DNA of 64,000 bases from Salvelinus alpinus. Taxonomy: Eukaryota > Chordata > Actinopteri > Salmoniformes > Salmonidae. Both the position numbers and the translations under genes were made by a program. How positions within the stretch are numbered: position 1 is the stretch's first letter; the number at the start of each line of letters is the position of its first letter. The stretch is taken from assembly GCF_045679555.1 (NCBI RefSeq), contig NC_092100.1, positions 29,451,106 through 29,515,105 on the forward strand, written 5' to 3'. The notes under the pieces are model-generated. The model was not told the origin of the DNA. It saw only the letters and a list, made by a program, of their open reading frames with translations, and made no database searches. This document shows positions 38,643 through 50,804 of the stretch, one piece after another.

Positions 38643-40830
38643 TAATAGCAGGCTATCTACAGCGGCATTAACAGAAAACACTGGGGAAAAATTGCTATTG
38701 ACGCTATTATATTCTACTTATAGTAAATGTACAGCATGCTGTAAGTAAGCTATCAGTTAATCAGTGAATTACTAATAACAAATGTTAAATCCATAATATC
38801 AAAGGAGGAATGACTAAAAAGCCACAGATGTGATTGGTGAATGACATGGTGTTTAGCATCTAAGCCTTGCAGCATTGGAGCATTGGGACCCCTGCTACTA
38901 CTAGCACTTCCTGTTCACCTAAGCATGCTTAACTCTACGGGCTGATCCCATGCAAACATCAGTTTAATTTCCCCCATAATATGGTTGACTGGAGGAATTA
39001 ATACATCAAATACAGCAGGAGGAAACTCTCCACAGGGACTCCCAGTCTATTAGAATTTTGGCAGGCCACCGAGGAAATACACCCATCACCCAAGCAACAA
39101 CATTGGATGCTTTGACAAATCTGCACTCCCAAAAAGAATACACATAATCAAATGGATAGCAGACGTTATACTGAAAGCTATAATGTTGAAATAACAATGG
39201 TATTACACTATTACTGAAAGAATAATAGTGTACAAATGGAAACAATCTGTTGGACACCAGCCATCTTCCAAAGCACCCCCATTTCTAACATGATTTCTAT
39301 GGGAAATCTTGAATAACACCTACGCAATGGAAAAGTGTGCGACAATGATTTGTCCACTGGATTGGGTGGACAGTCACACCCAAGTGACGTGTGATGTTGA
39401 TTTCCCATTGACGTATTAGGCAGCCAGGTGAAAGGACTCAGACTGGTTGGCATGAAGTGCTGGGTTTACTCATGGCGTTCATGAGACATGTCATCCTGAA
39501 TGCACAGAGAACAGCTGTTGCCATCAAGCCCAGGCCCCAAGACATGGGACCTGCAATCTGGACTGTGTTTGTTGAATACAGTGCAGAGTATATCTAACTG
39601 AGGGTGAAACATACATTAAAAACCAAACCAACAACCCACACAAGCTGAAACTGTGCACAGTCTTACTCAAGACAATAACACATAGCCTAATACACTGATT
39701 CATAATGTGCAGTACCATTTGCTCAAACACTCTGCAAAACAAACAAGGAAGTAAAGGTTGTCCATTACATCGCTCTAATGGCATGAGGCTAGTTAGCATA
39801 GGTGATAATGTTATATATCCAGATGATCTACAGGCAAAGAGGCCTCTATACAGTATATCTCAATGTATAGGAGACAACTCTGTAATCAGCCCTTCGCTGT
39901 CCTGAGGAAAACTAGCATATATTTCAGTGTTCGTAGAAGTGTGACTTGCAGCACATTCTACTCCCTAAACCTGACATGGGGAAAACAATGAGCTCTGAAT
40001 TTCAAGCATCATGATAAAAACAACTTGGGGATCTCGTCACAAACTGGTGGAGTTGAGATGCATATTGCAGAAGGACGCTTCCCACAGGTTAGAGCATGCC
40101 GTTTCAGATATCTGTGTGCATAATAACACATGCCAAGCTAGATAGAACAGTACTTGCCGAAGGAGAACTGAGTCATGTCAATATCTACAATACACAAGTC
40201 CAATACACATCAAAGGATGGAACTGTTACCTTTTGTTATTATTACTGGGGTACAAAATTGTTTTTTTTTACTGATTTGCAGGCTGTTGGTTTAATGGTAG
40301 ACTGCTGGCAAACCAACAGAAGACAACAGAAAGAAAAACATTTCTGCAACACAACTGCATATCCTAGTCACATGAAGCGTTAAGTGTCCAAGACCAATTA
40401 TTTTGGCATTACACTCAAACTATAGCCTACAGGTGGTAACATAATTGCAGTAAAGGTTTAACCTAATGCTTTGCAACTGACAAAACTCAGGCTGCAACGT
40501 TGGCACTACTATGCCCATCCCAGTCAAATGTGACAGGTTGACAAGAACAGCCTGCCAGACCAGCAAGCAGTGCGTGTCGGGCCTTGCACTCCTAGTGTGT
40601 ACATTTTAACAAATGATAAAAAAGTGAAAATAAATATGTTTATAACAGTGGTAGTACAATGATAATACAAAGTAACTCCCTAAGCAGCAAACGAAAATGA
40701 CACTTGGCAATGGCAACATTGTATCGCTGACATCTCTTTGTAGGCAACGAAAGTTCATGCCAGATGTAACATCATTACATGGTTGTCTTCCAATAGAGGA
40801 TTTAAATAGTAACCTTTAAATAACACTTAC
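38643..40830. other. DNA next to the bcar1 first exon, no repeat recognised
   Basis: Two kilobases without transposon ends, SINE or LINE sequence, unusual for this window. No further exon was found. As probable 5' end of bcar1 intron 1 it could hold regulatory sequence, which cannot be shown here. Confidence 0.4.
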
Positions 40831-40842
40831 CGGAACAGACAT
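40831..40842 (-). CDS. bcar1: probable first coding exon of bcar1 (p130Cas), Met-Ser-Val-Pro
   Basis: BCAR1/p130Cas is a docking protein of focal adhesions that is phosphorylated by Src and FAK and recruits Crk. On the minus strand ATG TCT GTT CCG ends exactly at a strong donor, gtaagtg, in phase 0. A purine stands at -3 (cacaagATG). Mammalian BCAR1 isoforms begin with a tiny first exon (mouse form Met-Thr-Val-Pro) that splices in phase 0 to an exon starting Asn-Val-Leu-Ala-Lys, the SH3 domain. Position and strand match the mammalian order BCAR1-CFDP1, with cfdp1 5.6 kb upstream on the same strand. The SH3 exon would lie left of this window. Twelve coding bases alone are weak evidence; synteny, donor and phase carry the call. 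Confidence 0.6.
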
Positions 40843-41360
40843 CTTGTGATGTGTTGTTAGAGTAGGCTATGCCTCTATTTGACTACAAAAAAAATGTATA
40901 GGTTATTTAAGAAGCTGTAGGCTACTTTTTCAACAACAACAAAAAGCTATTTTCTTCAGGACGCCTTCGATGTCAGCCTTTATTATTTTTCCATCTTTTT
41001 CCTTTAAAATGCATCTACGTCAGTGTCAGTTCTCCGTTCAGGTTGAGTTGGGAATAAATGTCAGGGATATGGTGGGATTTTCCAAGCTAGGAGCAGCCCA
41101 CCAAATGCGGCGCAGTCCAGCTCATGAACGTCCAGAGCTCCCGTCTCCAACACACCGTAAACACTCTCCTCTTGTTCTTCTATGTCACACGTTTCGTTAA
41201 TTTTCCCAATAATCCAATGTAAAATATAATTTTTTAAATCGCAACTTTGCGTTCAGTGTCAAACAGAATGAAAAAAAGATTGTCTCCAGTCTTGCGCCTG
41301 CTGCGTGTATCACTGCTGCTGCACGAAAGATCGCTGCGCTCTATACCGTTCTAATGAAAC
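40843..41360 (-). promoter_or_regulatory. candidate bcar1 5' UTR and promoter region
   Basis: Upstream (minus strand) of the Met-Ser-Val-Pro exon lies a stretch richer in CpG than its surroundings (several in 41090-41170 and 41280-41355, e.g. 'aaagatcgctgcgct'). It has no repeats, as expected near a vertebrate transcription start. No convincing TATA box is placed. The extent is a guess. Confidence 0.4.
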
Positions 41361-43188
41361 CGTCAAGTTTTGTTTAAAGGGATGGTCTCCCGTTTTCCAC
41401 CATCAAAAAGAAGAGGCTGCAATAAGATTAAGGTTTTTGTCGTGATAAGGCCTGCCCTACCTTATCATGTTAAACTCATGCTCTCCTAAATAAATCTATT
41501 GAAATATATGCAGAATAATTTCTGAGCTCCCCAAGGTTGCCACTTAAAGGGAATGTCTACATTGTTGTCGGCTATCGTGGGTGAATTGTCCAATAGGCCT
41601 AGATACACTTATGGTCATGTATCCACATCTGAAGGTTAGGATGTTGTCAAATGTATTGCACAAATTAATGTGAAGTTTAATAACTGGAAAATATACCTAT
41701 ACAATAAAGTGGCCTAGGTTGAAGTGTAGGTTTCTTTTGAAGTGATTTTGGGACACCTTTTGCACAAATCACCTTATGCACTACTCTATGATCAGCCTCT
41801 CTCCAAATGCATAAATTAACACTGTGGACCATAAAAAGCACTTTCATGGTAGGAAATAAGTTGTGCTAAGAAACGATGACAGTGTACAGGCAACACCTCA
41901 GAGAAGGTTTTAGTAATCATGCATTGTAAGACTTTTTATGAAGATGTATGACCCCTTTAATTATCCGGACTAAATAACAGTCAGTTTGATGCATTGGGAG
42001 ACATAACATTATAAGCCTTGTAATAAGACATAACGGCTCAAATATGCTCATAACAACTTATAAAGAAGTGTTACCAAAGCCTCTACCAGAGCTTTTAGTG
42101 TTTGGATAGCAGGGAGGGGAAGGCATCCGGACCATTTGCTCCTGCTGTTATTTGAGATTCTTGTGTCAGTGATTATAATTATCCTCCCAACGGTGTTGGC
42201 TTTTTAAAATCAACTTGAAACAATGGTATTTGGTGACAGACAGCTACACATGCCTGGAGGTGAAGACGTGAAATGTGTGTCAGATATATCAGGCATTCCT
42301 AGCGGCAAACTAAGGCTCACCCAACCACCTATATGTGGAAAACCACAGGGGGGCCTCTTTTAGAGGTTAAATTTGGATTTTGTAGGAGTTTAAGCCAGGG
42401 TCAGAGTGTGGGTAAAGATTTGTGTTTCAAGTTAATGTAAGTTTTGAGATGAGGGTTAAAGGTTACAGTTGCAGTTCGTTTTTCACACTATAATAAGACT
42501 TCCTTCCCTTGACAAAAGCACAGCAACTGTATATAATCTAAATCGTTATTTCCCAGCCAACTCTCTCTTCCATACTCCTTTAACCTGTTCTTTATCCATC
42601 CTCTTTGTCTTTCTTCCAATCTATTTTTACGTCACGGTCAAGCACAGGTTGTGCAGATGAGAATAGTTCAACTACCACCTACATACAGGTGAGGTGAGAG
42701 GTGAACAGTGGTCAAGTTAAACTGAGCATAAGAAACGGTGACAAAGTGAGTGAGTTTAAAAGGCATTTGCAGGGTAACAGCCATGGTGGAAATGAGCACA
42801 GTGTAGGAAGGAGACAAGCTGGGAGAATTACTTGGGGCTCCCAAAGTCACTTAACCATCCAAGAGAAGAAACAGAAAATAAATAAGGGCAGGTGTATTTT
42901 AATAAAAATGAGGATGACTTGCTCTCCACAGCTCTGGAGAGTGCACTGGTCTCTCTCTCGGAGTGTGTGTGGGTGCGGGAGCAATTGAATAAAGATGAGG
43001 ATGACTGCTCATCTGCTTAGTCTGTGAGAAAGAGAAAGGAGAGAGAGAGAGAGAGAGAGAGAGAAAGAAAGGAGAGAGGGAGAGAGAGGTGTGTGTAACA
43101 GCAGTGTAGAATAAATCATGCAGGCCACTGCAGGCCTAGTTTCGGCTGTGGTGGGTGCTGGTGTTGGTGGAGGAGCCTGTACAGAAAT
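41361..43188. other. intergenic DNA between bcar1 and cfdp1
   Basis: No exon or mobile element ends seen. A (AG)n run lies at 43039-43064. A 'ccagtgattataattatcct'-type AT-rich stretch is otherwise unremarkable. Confidence 0.4.
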
Positions 43189-43539
43189 GTCAAATCAAAT
43201 TATATTCATCACATGCTTCGTAAACAGGTGTAGACTAAAAATGAAATGCTTACTTACGGGCCCTTCCCAACAATGCAGAGAGAGAAAATAGAGAAATAAT
43301 AGAAAAGTAATAATACTGTAAATAAACAATGAGTAACAATAACTTGGCTATATACACAAGGTACCAGTTCCGAGTCGATGTGCAGGGGAATGAGGTAATG
43401 GAGGAAGATAATGTACGTACATATAACTAGGACTAAAGTGACTAGGCAACAGGATAGATAATAAACAGAGGCAGCAGCATATGTGATGAGTCAAAAAAGT
43501 TCAATGCAGATAGTCTGGGTAGCCATTTGGTTAACTATA

Positions 43540-44032
43540 CTGAACAAAAATATATAACAGAACATGTAATTGTTGGCCCATGTTTCATGAGCTGAAATAA
43601 AAGATCCCAAAAAGCTAATTTCTCTCAGATTTGGTGCACACATTTCTTTACATACCTTTTAGTGAGCATTTCTCCCTTTCCAAGATAATCCAGCCATCTG
43701 ACAGGTGTGGCATGTCCCAGAACCTCCACATTCGGCTTCTTCACCTGCGGGATCGTCTAAGACCAGCCACCTAGACAGCTGATGAAACTAAGGAGTATTT
43801 CTGTCTGTAATTAAGCACTTTTGTGGGGGGGAAATAATTCTGATTGCCTGGGCCTTGCTCCCAAGTGGGTGGACCTATGCCCTCCGAGGCCCACCCATAG
43901 CTGCACCCCTGCCCAGTCATGTGAACTCCATAGATTAGGTCGTAATGAATTTATTTCAATTGACTGGTTTCCTTATATAAACTGTAACTCAGTAAAGTCG
44001 TTGAAATTGTTGCATGTTGCGTTTATATTTTG
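43540..44032. mobile_element. Tc1-like element G, deleted copy inside the LINE
   Basis: The left end tactgaacaaaaatatataa and right end gttgcgtttatatttt are the G family termini; the right tip is shortened. The transposase is missing. It sits in 'ggttaacta|tttagcag' of the LINE 3' UTR. Confidence 0.85.
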
Positions 44033-44107
44033 CTAACTATTTAGCAGTCTTATGTTTCGGCTTGTGGGTAGAAGCTGCTCAGGGTCCTCTTGGTTCCAGA
44101 CTTGCAA

Positions 44108-44182
44108 CAAAATCAAATCAAATCTTAATGGTCACATACACGTGTTTAGCAGATGTTATTGCGTGTGTATCGAAATGCTTGG
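44108..44182 (-). repeat. short LINE 3' tail insertion
   Basis: Minus strand: about 75 bases ending 'gtgaccattaagatttgatt' plus tgatttt, the RSg-1-type 3' terminus, with 'aagcatttcgatacac' at its 5' edge. A very short 5'-truncated retrotransposed copy inside another LINE. Confidence 0.65.
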
Positions 44183-44560
44183 CATCGGTACCACTTGCCG
44201 TACGGTAGCAGAGAGAACAGTCTATGATTTGGGTGGCTGTAGTCTTTTACAATTTGTAGGGCCTTCCTCTGGGCCGTACGCACTACCCTCTGTAGCGCCT
44301 TGCGGTTGGAGGCCAAGCCATACCAAGTTGCCATACCAAGTCAAGATGCTCTCAATGGTACAGCAGTAGAACTTTTTGAGGATCTCAGGGCCCATGCCAA
44401 ATCTTTTCAGCCTCCTGAGGGGGAAGAGGCCCTATTCATGACTGTGTTTGTGTGTGTGGACCATGATCGATCCTTAGGGATGTGGACAGCGAGGAACTTG
44501 AAGCTCTCAACCTGCCCCGTCAATGTGAAATGTGCCAGTGATGAAGCAGAAATGTAATGC

Positions 44561-45347
44561 AGGAAGCACATACGCACTGGGGAGCCTGCTGCCTGCCTCC
44601 TACATCGGCCTATATAGCCTATAGGACAGAATAACCTCCATCCAAATATGCAACTGTTTGTGTACTGTACGTGAGTGTGTTTCTGCATGTCTCTGCAGGC
44701 TTTTCATGTGTCAGAGAGAATCCCTGCTGAAGGGAGAGTACAGTACACAGGATCTCTTTATCTAAACCGGCTTATATAAAATATAGAGTAAGCTTTCGTC
44801 CGGTTACATGAAGCAAAATTAGAACAAACAAATGTACTGAGTGAGTGAGTACCCATGGGGATGCAGGGTGGATCCCTATAACTATGTAATGTAAACAAGT
44901 CAATTCCCCTCTTATGAAGGATGCACAGGCTTCTCCTCCTTTCCCCTCCAACCACTCAGGCATGAAACACAGAAGTAGTGAGTGGAGGGGGCCTGGATAC
45001 AGAGGAAATGAGGTTGAGAGATACTGTGTGAGTGGTGGAGTCCTCTGACCTCCTTATTTAAGGCATAGCAGAGTGGGTAAGACGGGAGGCATGGGGGATG
45101 GGGTTAGGGGTGTAGGACTTAGGGGGGTGAGGGAGAGGGCAACAGTTGCATTAGGGGAAGAGGGGGCAGGGAGGAACAGGTTATGGTGTAATTGTAGTGT
45201 TTCTGGAGACAGTTGTCTGGAGAAGGGAAAGCCTTGGAAGGTGGAAGAGGAAGGCTGGAATATAAGGCCTTGGGGAGGTCAGGGGTACAAATGAGCAAAA
45301 CAATACCATCTGTACGAAAACAACCATTTCAAACCAAATAGCGTGCT
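44561..45347. other. intergenic DNA downstream of cfdp1
   Basis: No gene recognised. G-rich at 45075-45180 (ggggttaggggtgtagg type). Confidence 0.4.
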
Positions 45348-46431
45348 TTATTCAATGTTATACAGTTGACACAGTATAGTACAAGGATAACAACATCACA
45401 CAAGTCCAAATTCTGACATAATAACACGAGACGTTATTATTCAGACACACTTGAAGCCCATTCATTTAACAACCTGTAACTAAAAATAAAGTCCCTGAAT
45501 TAGCCTGTCTGTGTGAGTGTCTGTTACTGAACAACCATAAAATTACCTTGTAATAGGAGCCGTGTCATTACGTTGGGAGAACAGTAGCACACGTTGAGGA
45601 AACGCTCAGTGATCCTCTCCCCTCTTAGCTCAGGTTTAAGAAGCAGCTAAGCTGACATGTTGATAAAACATAGATCTTTCATCGTGCATCATGTCAGAAA
45701 CTGTGATAGTTATTGGAATAACTAAGGTACATCAGAGAGTGAGACAAATCTTCTCCTCAGATTAGCTGGAATTTATCCAGAGAAGCGCAGTCCGCACAAC
45801 AGGGAGGTGAAATGCAATCAACTTTAACTCTTCCAATGAACAGCACACCAAACCGAATCACTGCAGGAGGTGTAGAGGGATGGCACAAATATCTGAACAG
45901 TGTGTGGATTCTTCCTCTTTCCCGCTCTCCTCCTCCCTTTCAAGTCAATGCCAATAACGACTGATTCAGAGTTCAGGGTGTGGAATCATGACTGTGCTGC
46001 TCATTCTCCTCTTCTCACTCCTGGAATGCTTTCCTTTTTTTCCTTCATCCTGGTGATGATGATGACAAATGTTTAGTACTGAAAAACCCACACAGCCATG
46101 TGCTGTGGTAAGCAGGTTAACACTGCCACCACACCTCTCGTAGAGGTAGGAAGACACAGTCAGGGGTCTGAGTCTAGGTGATTCGGGTCACACGCAGGTC
46201 CAGGAACAGATGGAGGTGTAATGAGAGCGCTGTGTGTAGATTGGGAATGTGAAGTCTGACGCAGGTCCAAAAACAGCAGGAAGCAGGTACTGTTGGCCAT
46301 TCCAAACACATGGGCAGTCCAGAGGCCAAGTACTGGGAAGAGAAATCATGGGAGGGAACTGGGCAGGCATGTTCAGAGTGGTGCGCGCGCATGTGTCACA
46401 ATTGTTAGTGTACCTCCTCCATTATTCCTTG
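45348..46431 (-). other. probable cfdp1 3' UTR with AATAAA signal
   Basis: Minus-strand AATAAA at 45348-45353 is the first canonical signal seen in a repeat-free stretch after the cfdp1 stop codon. The distance (~1.08 kb) is reasonable for a vertebrate 3' UTR. The cleavage site would lie at about 45325-45335. Transcript data are not available here. Confidence 0.4.
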
Positions 46432-46525
46432 TCATCGCTTCATGATGTTGCTGAGACGTACTTTCTTTTCCTGCTCAAACTGCCGGTGGTCAACTCTCTG
46501 CAGGAAATTCTTTTTCTCCACATAT
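46432..46525 (-). CDS. cfdp1: cfdp1 last coding exon (end of BCNT-C domain)
   Basis: CFDP1 (BCNT/Swc5 family) is a nuclear protein of the SRCAP/SWR1-type remodelling machinery that helps deposit H2A.Z. After the acceptor tttttag the exon supplies the last base of a Gly codon and then 30 residues: Tyr-Val-Glu-Lys-Lys-Asn-Phe, then LQRVDHRQFEQEKKVRLSN, ending Ile-Met-Lys-Arg and TGA at 46432-46434. The VDHRQFE core is the family's most conserved C-terminal motif. The phase (2 bases + 1) matches the preceding exon exactly. The end extends by a few residues relative to mammalian forms as I recall them. No disruption is seen, so this looks like a live gene. Confidence 0.95.
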
Positions 46526-46779
46526 CTAAAAACCAACAAACACAGAAAATAGAATTACTAACACACACATAAACATCCAGCAGGAGATATTACAAAGCAG
46601 GCACGCAAACACACTGCTCCTATAGAACAGCCGTTCTGGGACAAGCATGTTACGCAAGGTCCTGGCTCATTGTTATAGTGAACACCTGTTAGCACTAAGT
46701 GCGCATGTTAGCACTGTTAGCACTAAGTGCACACACAAAAGTAAATTAGTTGATTGACAACTCTCTGGCTTATTACAAG

Positions 46780-46917
46780 CATCTTCATCACACAAATGCA
46801 GATTTAGTTATCAATACCTCAGCTATTCAAGTGTCAACTACAACAGTCAACTACAACAGTTGACACTTGAATAGCTGAGGTATTGATAACTAAATCTGCA
46901 TTTGTGTGATGAAGATG
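46780..46917. repeat. perfect palindrome, 60-bp arms, 18-bp loop
   Basis: 46780-46839 and 46858-46917 are exact reverse complements. The centre repeats 'tcaactacaacag' twice in direct orientation. No transposon ends were recognised. It lies in the cfdp1 last intron, so the pre-mRNA can form a long perfect hairpin. Confidence 0.95.
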
Positions 46918-47924
46918 AGTGTAATGAATCCCTAGGTGGTAAGACAGAGGGGCTGTAGGTGTCCCCAATGGCTGTTTAACCCTTCTTACCCAGCAGGAGC
47001 TAGGAAAGTAGCTCTTCCCATATTTTTTTCCTTTTCCTTCTCTCTCTAAGCACTGCCTCTGCCTAGCACACTAGGATCCATATCTCTACACACAAGGGAC
47101 AGTTTGAATGAAATACACCACTGTACCCACAGTTATCCTCTAAACCCAAACCCGTTCCCAGAGATAGGAAGAAGCCAGCTCCCTCACGGCTCACACCCAC
47201 CACTGGTTGTTCTCTGGCCCTAGATCAGAGAGAGGGAGGCCTCATCACTGGCCCCCCAGTCTGTGTGTGACCCCCGTGGGAGAGCCGGCCCAGGGCGTAG
47301 CCTGACTATGGGGCTGTCTGGAGCTCCGAGAACAGCTCTGCGGCCTCCCAGTGTGGCCCAGTGGACCGCCTACTGCAGTCTCTTGCCCAGGACCCTGGCC
47401 TCCGAACCCTGTAGACTGACTCCCTCCACACAACCACATCCCTCCCAAAGAGATGGAAAAACACAGGAGAAATTGAGGTACTCGGAGAAAGCAGCAATTT
47501 AGCTGTCGGACGGGTTGTATTTCTGAACATTCTAAACTACGGTCTTTAATTCATCTCACCACTGTCTAGAGAGGCTGAATATAGAGTGAGACGGTCTCCT
47601 CTCTCATATCTTATACTGTAACACAGACACAGTGGTGGGTAGTGTGACATCTCTGCCTGCATGGTTATGAGCCTCCTCTACTCTCAGCAGGCAGTGACGG
47701 AGTTAATCATCCCAATGTTACTAGGGCTACTCTTAGCAACGGGCAATGATGTCATGCTAGATTAGCATCCCCAGGGGAGTATGAACCCCCCAAGTGCCTG
47801 GCTCTAGTGTAGACAAAAACATGGGATTGGAGAAATGAGAGAGCTAGCTCCCACCTCACACTGAGGAGCGCTGGGTAGCCATGGAGACAGTTGCAGGCTG
47901 GGTAATTATAATGACTGGGTAATT

Positions 47925-48345
47925 ATGATACCCCCAAGACATGCTAACCTCCCCTGCTATTGGTAATGGTGAGAGGTTAGCATGTCTTGGAAGTATGATC
48001 TTTGACCCTCTGTAACTTTCTCACTCATCATTATTAACAATTCATTCATAATTATCCGTAATCATGGTAGAATCCACATTCAATTAATGTAGAAGTGTTT
48101 AGGAACATATAATATTCTTATTTATTATATAAAGTGAAAATACATTATTTACCATTCATTATTATTGGGCACAAAATAATCTGAAACAACCAAAATGAAC
48201 TGCAAATGCATCCATCAAGTTTGTAGTGTGACAAACTTAATGTAATCTTTGCGTGCTAAGAATATGGGACAAAATACTAAACTTTTGACTACTTTATTTA
48301 TAAAAATCTTTAATCATTTTGACCCCTAGCTTTTTAAGAGAAAAA
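47925..48345. repeat. salmonid-type interspersed repeat with 18-bp hairpin
   Basis: Contains exact inverted arms ccaagacatgctaacctc (47934-47951) and its complement (47973-47990), then 'ctgtaactttctcactcatc' and 'aatatgggacaaaatactaa'. I recall this arrangement as frequent in salmonid genomes. The boundaries are approximate. Confidence 0.55.
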
Positions 48346-48416
48346 AAGTATTACTTGTTAAAATAAATCTCTTTCTCTGAACAATTGTATTAGTATAAAA
48401 TAATATACACTGAGTG

Positions 48417-48921
48417 TACAAAACACTAGGAACACCTTCCTAATATTGAGTTGCACCTCCTTTTGCCCTCAGAACAGTCTCAATTCGTCGGGGCATGGAC
48501 TCTACAAGGTGTCGAAAGCGTTCCACAGGGATGCTGGCACATGTTGACTCCAATGCTTCCCACAGTTGTGTTAAGATGGCTGGATGTCCTTTAGGTGGTG
48601 GACCATTCTTGATACACACGGGAAACTAATGTGAGTGAAAAACACAGCAGCGCTGAAGTTCTTGACACACTCAAACCAGTGAGCCTGGAACCTACTACCA
48701 TTCCCTGTTCAAAGGCACTTAAATGGTTTGTATCGCCAATTCACCTTCTGAATGGCACATATACATAATCCATGTCTCAAGGCTTAAAAATCCTTCTTTA
48801 ACCTGTCTCCTCCCCTTCACCTACACCAATTTAAGTTGATTTAACAGTAGACATCAATAAGGGATCACAGCTTTCACCTGGTCAGTCTATGTCATGTTCC
48901 GAATGTTTTCTACACTCAGTG
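48417..48921. mobile_element. Tc1-type MITE, 505 bp
   Basis: Inverted ends cactgagtgtacaaaacact and (reverse) cactgagtgtagaaaacatt are bounded by TA (48415-48416, 48922-48923). Inside: 'caccttcctaatattgagtt', 'cctttgccctcagaacag'. Non-coding. Located in the cfdp1 last intron. Confidence 0.92.
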
Positions 48922-49404
48922 TAATTTCCCTTTTTTTTTTTGCATACAATATAGCTCTGTATTTGAATGATTTATTTTATACAATCATTATTGCTCATCT
49001 TTATCAACGATGTCAATCATTTCAGACCCCACTTTATATCACCTGACACCTCACAGTCACCACTCAGCAAAATATGGAGACCCTGTTGATGATGTCATGA
49101 CTTCCCCGTTGGCCTATCTGACAGAATTAGGTCATCTGATTCTGCGCCCATTCTTCCCACCCAATCTACATATGACCACTTTGTTATAATTTGGCATCTT
49201 CCATTTCTCCGTCATATGTTCTCCACAAAGCAGGTCACCTTCCTATGGGTGAACACTTGAACTTGGCCTAAATGTGTCAAACGCCTCAAGGTTACTTCAG
49301 TTTACAGTGGTAAATGAGACAAGACATATAGCGTAGTTGTTGTCTACACACATGACTTTTGAGTGCAACACTCCAGAGTTCCCCTCAGGTCTCACTGTCA
49401 GTAA

Positions 49405-49761
49405 TGTCGGGCACTGATGTTAGGCCATGTCTGGCTCGTAGTCAGCGTTCCAATTCATTCCAAAGGTGTTCGATAGAGTTAAGGTCAGGGCTCTGTGCAG
49501 GCCAGTCACGTTCTTCCACACCGATCTCAACAAACCATTTCTGTATGGACCTAGCTTTGTGCACGGGGGCATTGTCATGCTGAAACAGGAAAGGGCCTTC
49601 CCCAAACTGTTGCCACAAAGTTGGAAGCACAGAATAGTCTAGAATGTCATTGCATTAAGATTTCCCTTCACTGGAACTAAGGGGCCTAGCCCAAACCATG
49701 AAAAACAACCCCAGACCATTATTCCTTCCTTAACCACCTCCCACATACTTTTGGTCATGTT
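49405..49761 (-). mobile_element. Tc1-like element E, deleted copy
   Basis: Matches the E family of 55730-56050 ('cgggcactgatgttaggc', 'aggtcagggctctgtgcagg', 'cattgtcatgctgaaacagg') and ends with 'cacatacttttggtcatgt'. On the minus strand it gives '[20 protein letters not shown]' and 'QSPDLNSIEHLWNELE', the second and third acidic motifs of a DD34E transposase. Only that part of the protein (about 60 residues) is left. Confidence 0.85.
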
Positions 49762-49767
49762 TTTATC

Positions 49768-49904
49768 TGTATTTTTTTTATTTAACTAGGCAAGTCAGTT
49801 AAGAACAAATTCTTATTTACAATGACAGCCTACCCATGCCAAACCCGGACGACGCTGGGCCAATTGTGTGCCGCCCTATGGGACTCCCGAATAACGGCTG
49901 GATG
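49768..49904 (-). repeat. SINE 3' half, minus strand
   Basis: Reverse of the SlmI-like sequence: 'gactcccgaataacggctgg' at one edge, 'aacccggacgacgctgggcc', and the tail 'aactaggcaagtcagttaag' at the other. The tRNA-like head is missing, so it is 5'-truncated. Confidence 0.9.
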
Positions 49905-50804
49905 TTATATAGGCTGGATGGAGTGTATCTGTTCATATCCAAGGTGGGCAGTGAATATGTACCACTTTAGTGTACAGTAGGTGTCTACCAATAGTCCTGT
50001 GGTTGGCTGCCCTGAAACACTCACATGTACAGCAAACACTCACTGCGTACAAAAGGAACATAGGGCAAACGCTTCTGTGTATGTGAGTGGTTTCAATAAT
50101 GTGTCCAAAAAAAGATTTACAACCTGCTCTAGACTGTGTTTTGCCATCTCTGCTCATTAGCTTTCCTGTGACGCAGGAGGAGAAGGGACCAGCAGCCAGG
50201 CTGCACGGCTCATCAGTCAGACAAAGATGAGGATGGAGATAAGAGGGGGAGAGAAAGATGGAGGGGGGGCTGTTAAATGATTCATCTGTTCAACAGTAAC
50301 CTTTTGGAAAGAATAATGCTACTGCAGGGCCTCTGACAGCAGAGGGGAAATCCTGCCTGTGCTGGGAGAGGAAAGGGAGATGGACGCCAGTGGAAGTCAT
50401 GGGTGTCAGGTGCTGCTGGTATTCTGAGCAGGCATGCAGACAGACTGCTTCATAGCTACAGGTCAGGTAGGGGGATAAGGCTGGACTGCTGCAGAGCTCA
50501 GTCAGGAACAACCTGCCTATCATCACAAAGGACTTGTCTATCAGAGATGATCTTTCTGTCTATCCAGAGTCCAACCTGCTAGTGACTACTGTAGATAGAT
50601 AGAGGCCACTGGTATCAAAGATAGACGTGTGCTGTTGCTCAGGATTAGTAGTAGATAGGATATGGGTCCAGTCCACCAGGATAAGGCTGGTGGGTAGAGG
50701 CAGAATACTTTTTAACTGATCTATCAGTTTCCCTGCCTCTCTATGGTGGAGTGGTGTTGCAGAACACTATATGGCTTCGCTGGTACTATTAGAGAGAGAC
50801 TCAC

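Larger units (their letters stand above)
43190..44560 (-). pseudogene. LINE 3' region (L2-like, second subfamily) with two nested insertions
   Basis: The minus-strand 3' UTR tail ends at about 43190 ('gatgaatataatttgatttg'). The host sequence stops at 43539, resumes after the Tc1-G insertion at about 44033 ('ctaactatttagcagtctta'), is interrupted again by a ~75-bp tail of another LINE (44108-44182), and then resumes with C-terminal polymerase code. That code includes 'ATWYGLASNRKALQRVVR' (about 44281-44334) and 'VESFKFLAVHIPKDRSWST' (about 44445-44510), with frameshifts. It differs from the 7206 family in sequence. Inactive. Confidence 0.75.
46526..50804 (-). other. cfdp1 last intron (4,279 bp)
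   Basis: Bounded by donor gtgagtc (50804 downward) and acceptor tttttag (46532-46526). It contains a perfect 60-bp-arm palindrome, a salmonid-type repeat, a 505-bp MITE, a deleted Tc1-E copy and a SINE fragment, listed separately. No additional exon is needed: the flanking exons join in phase. Confidence 0.9.
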
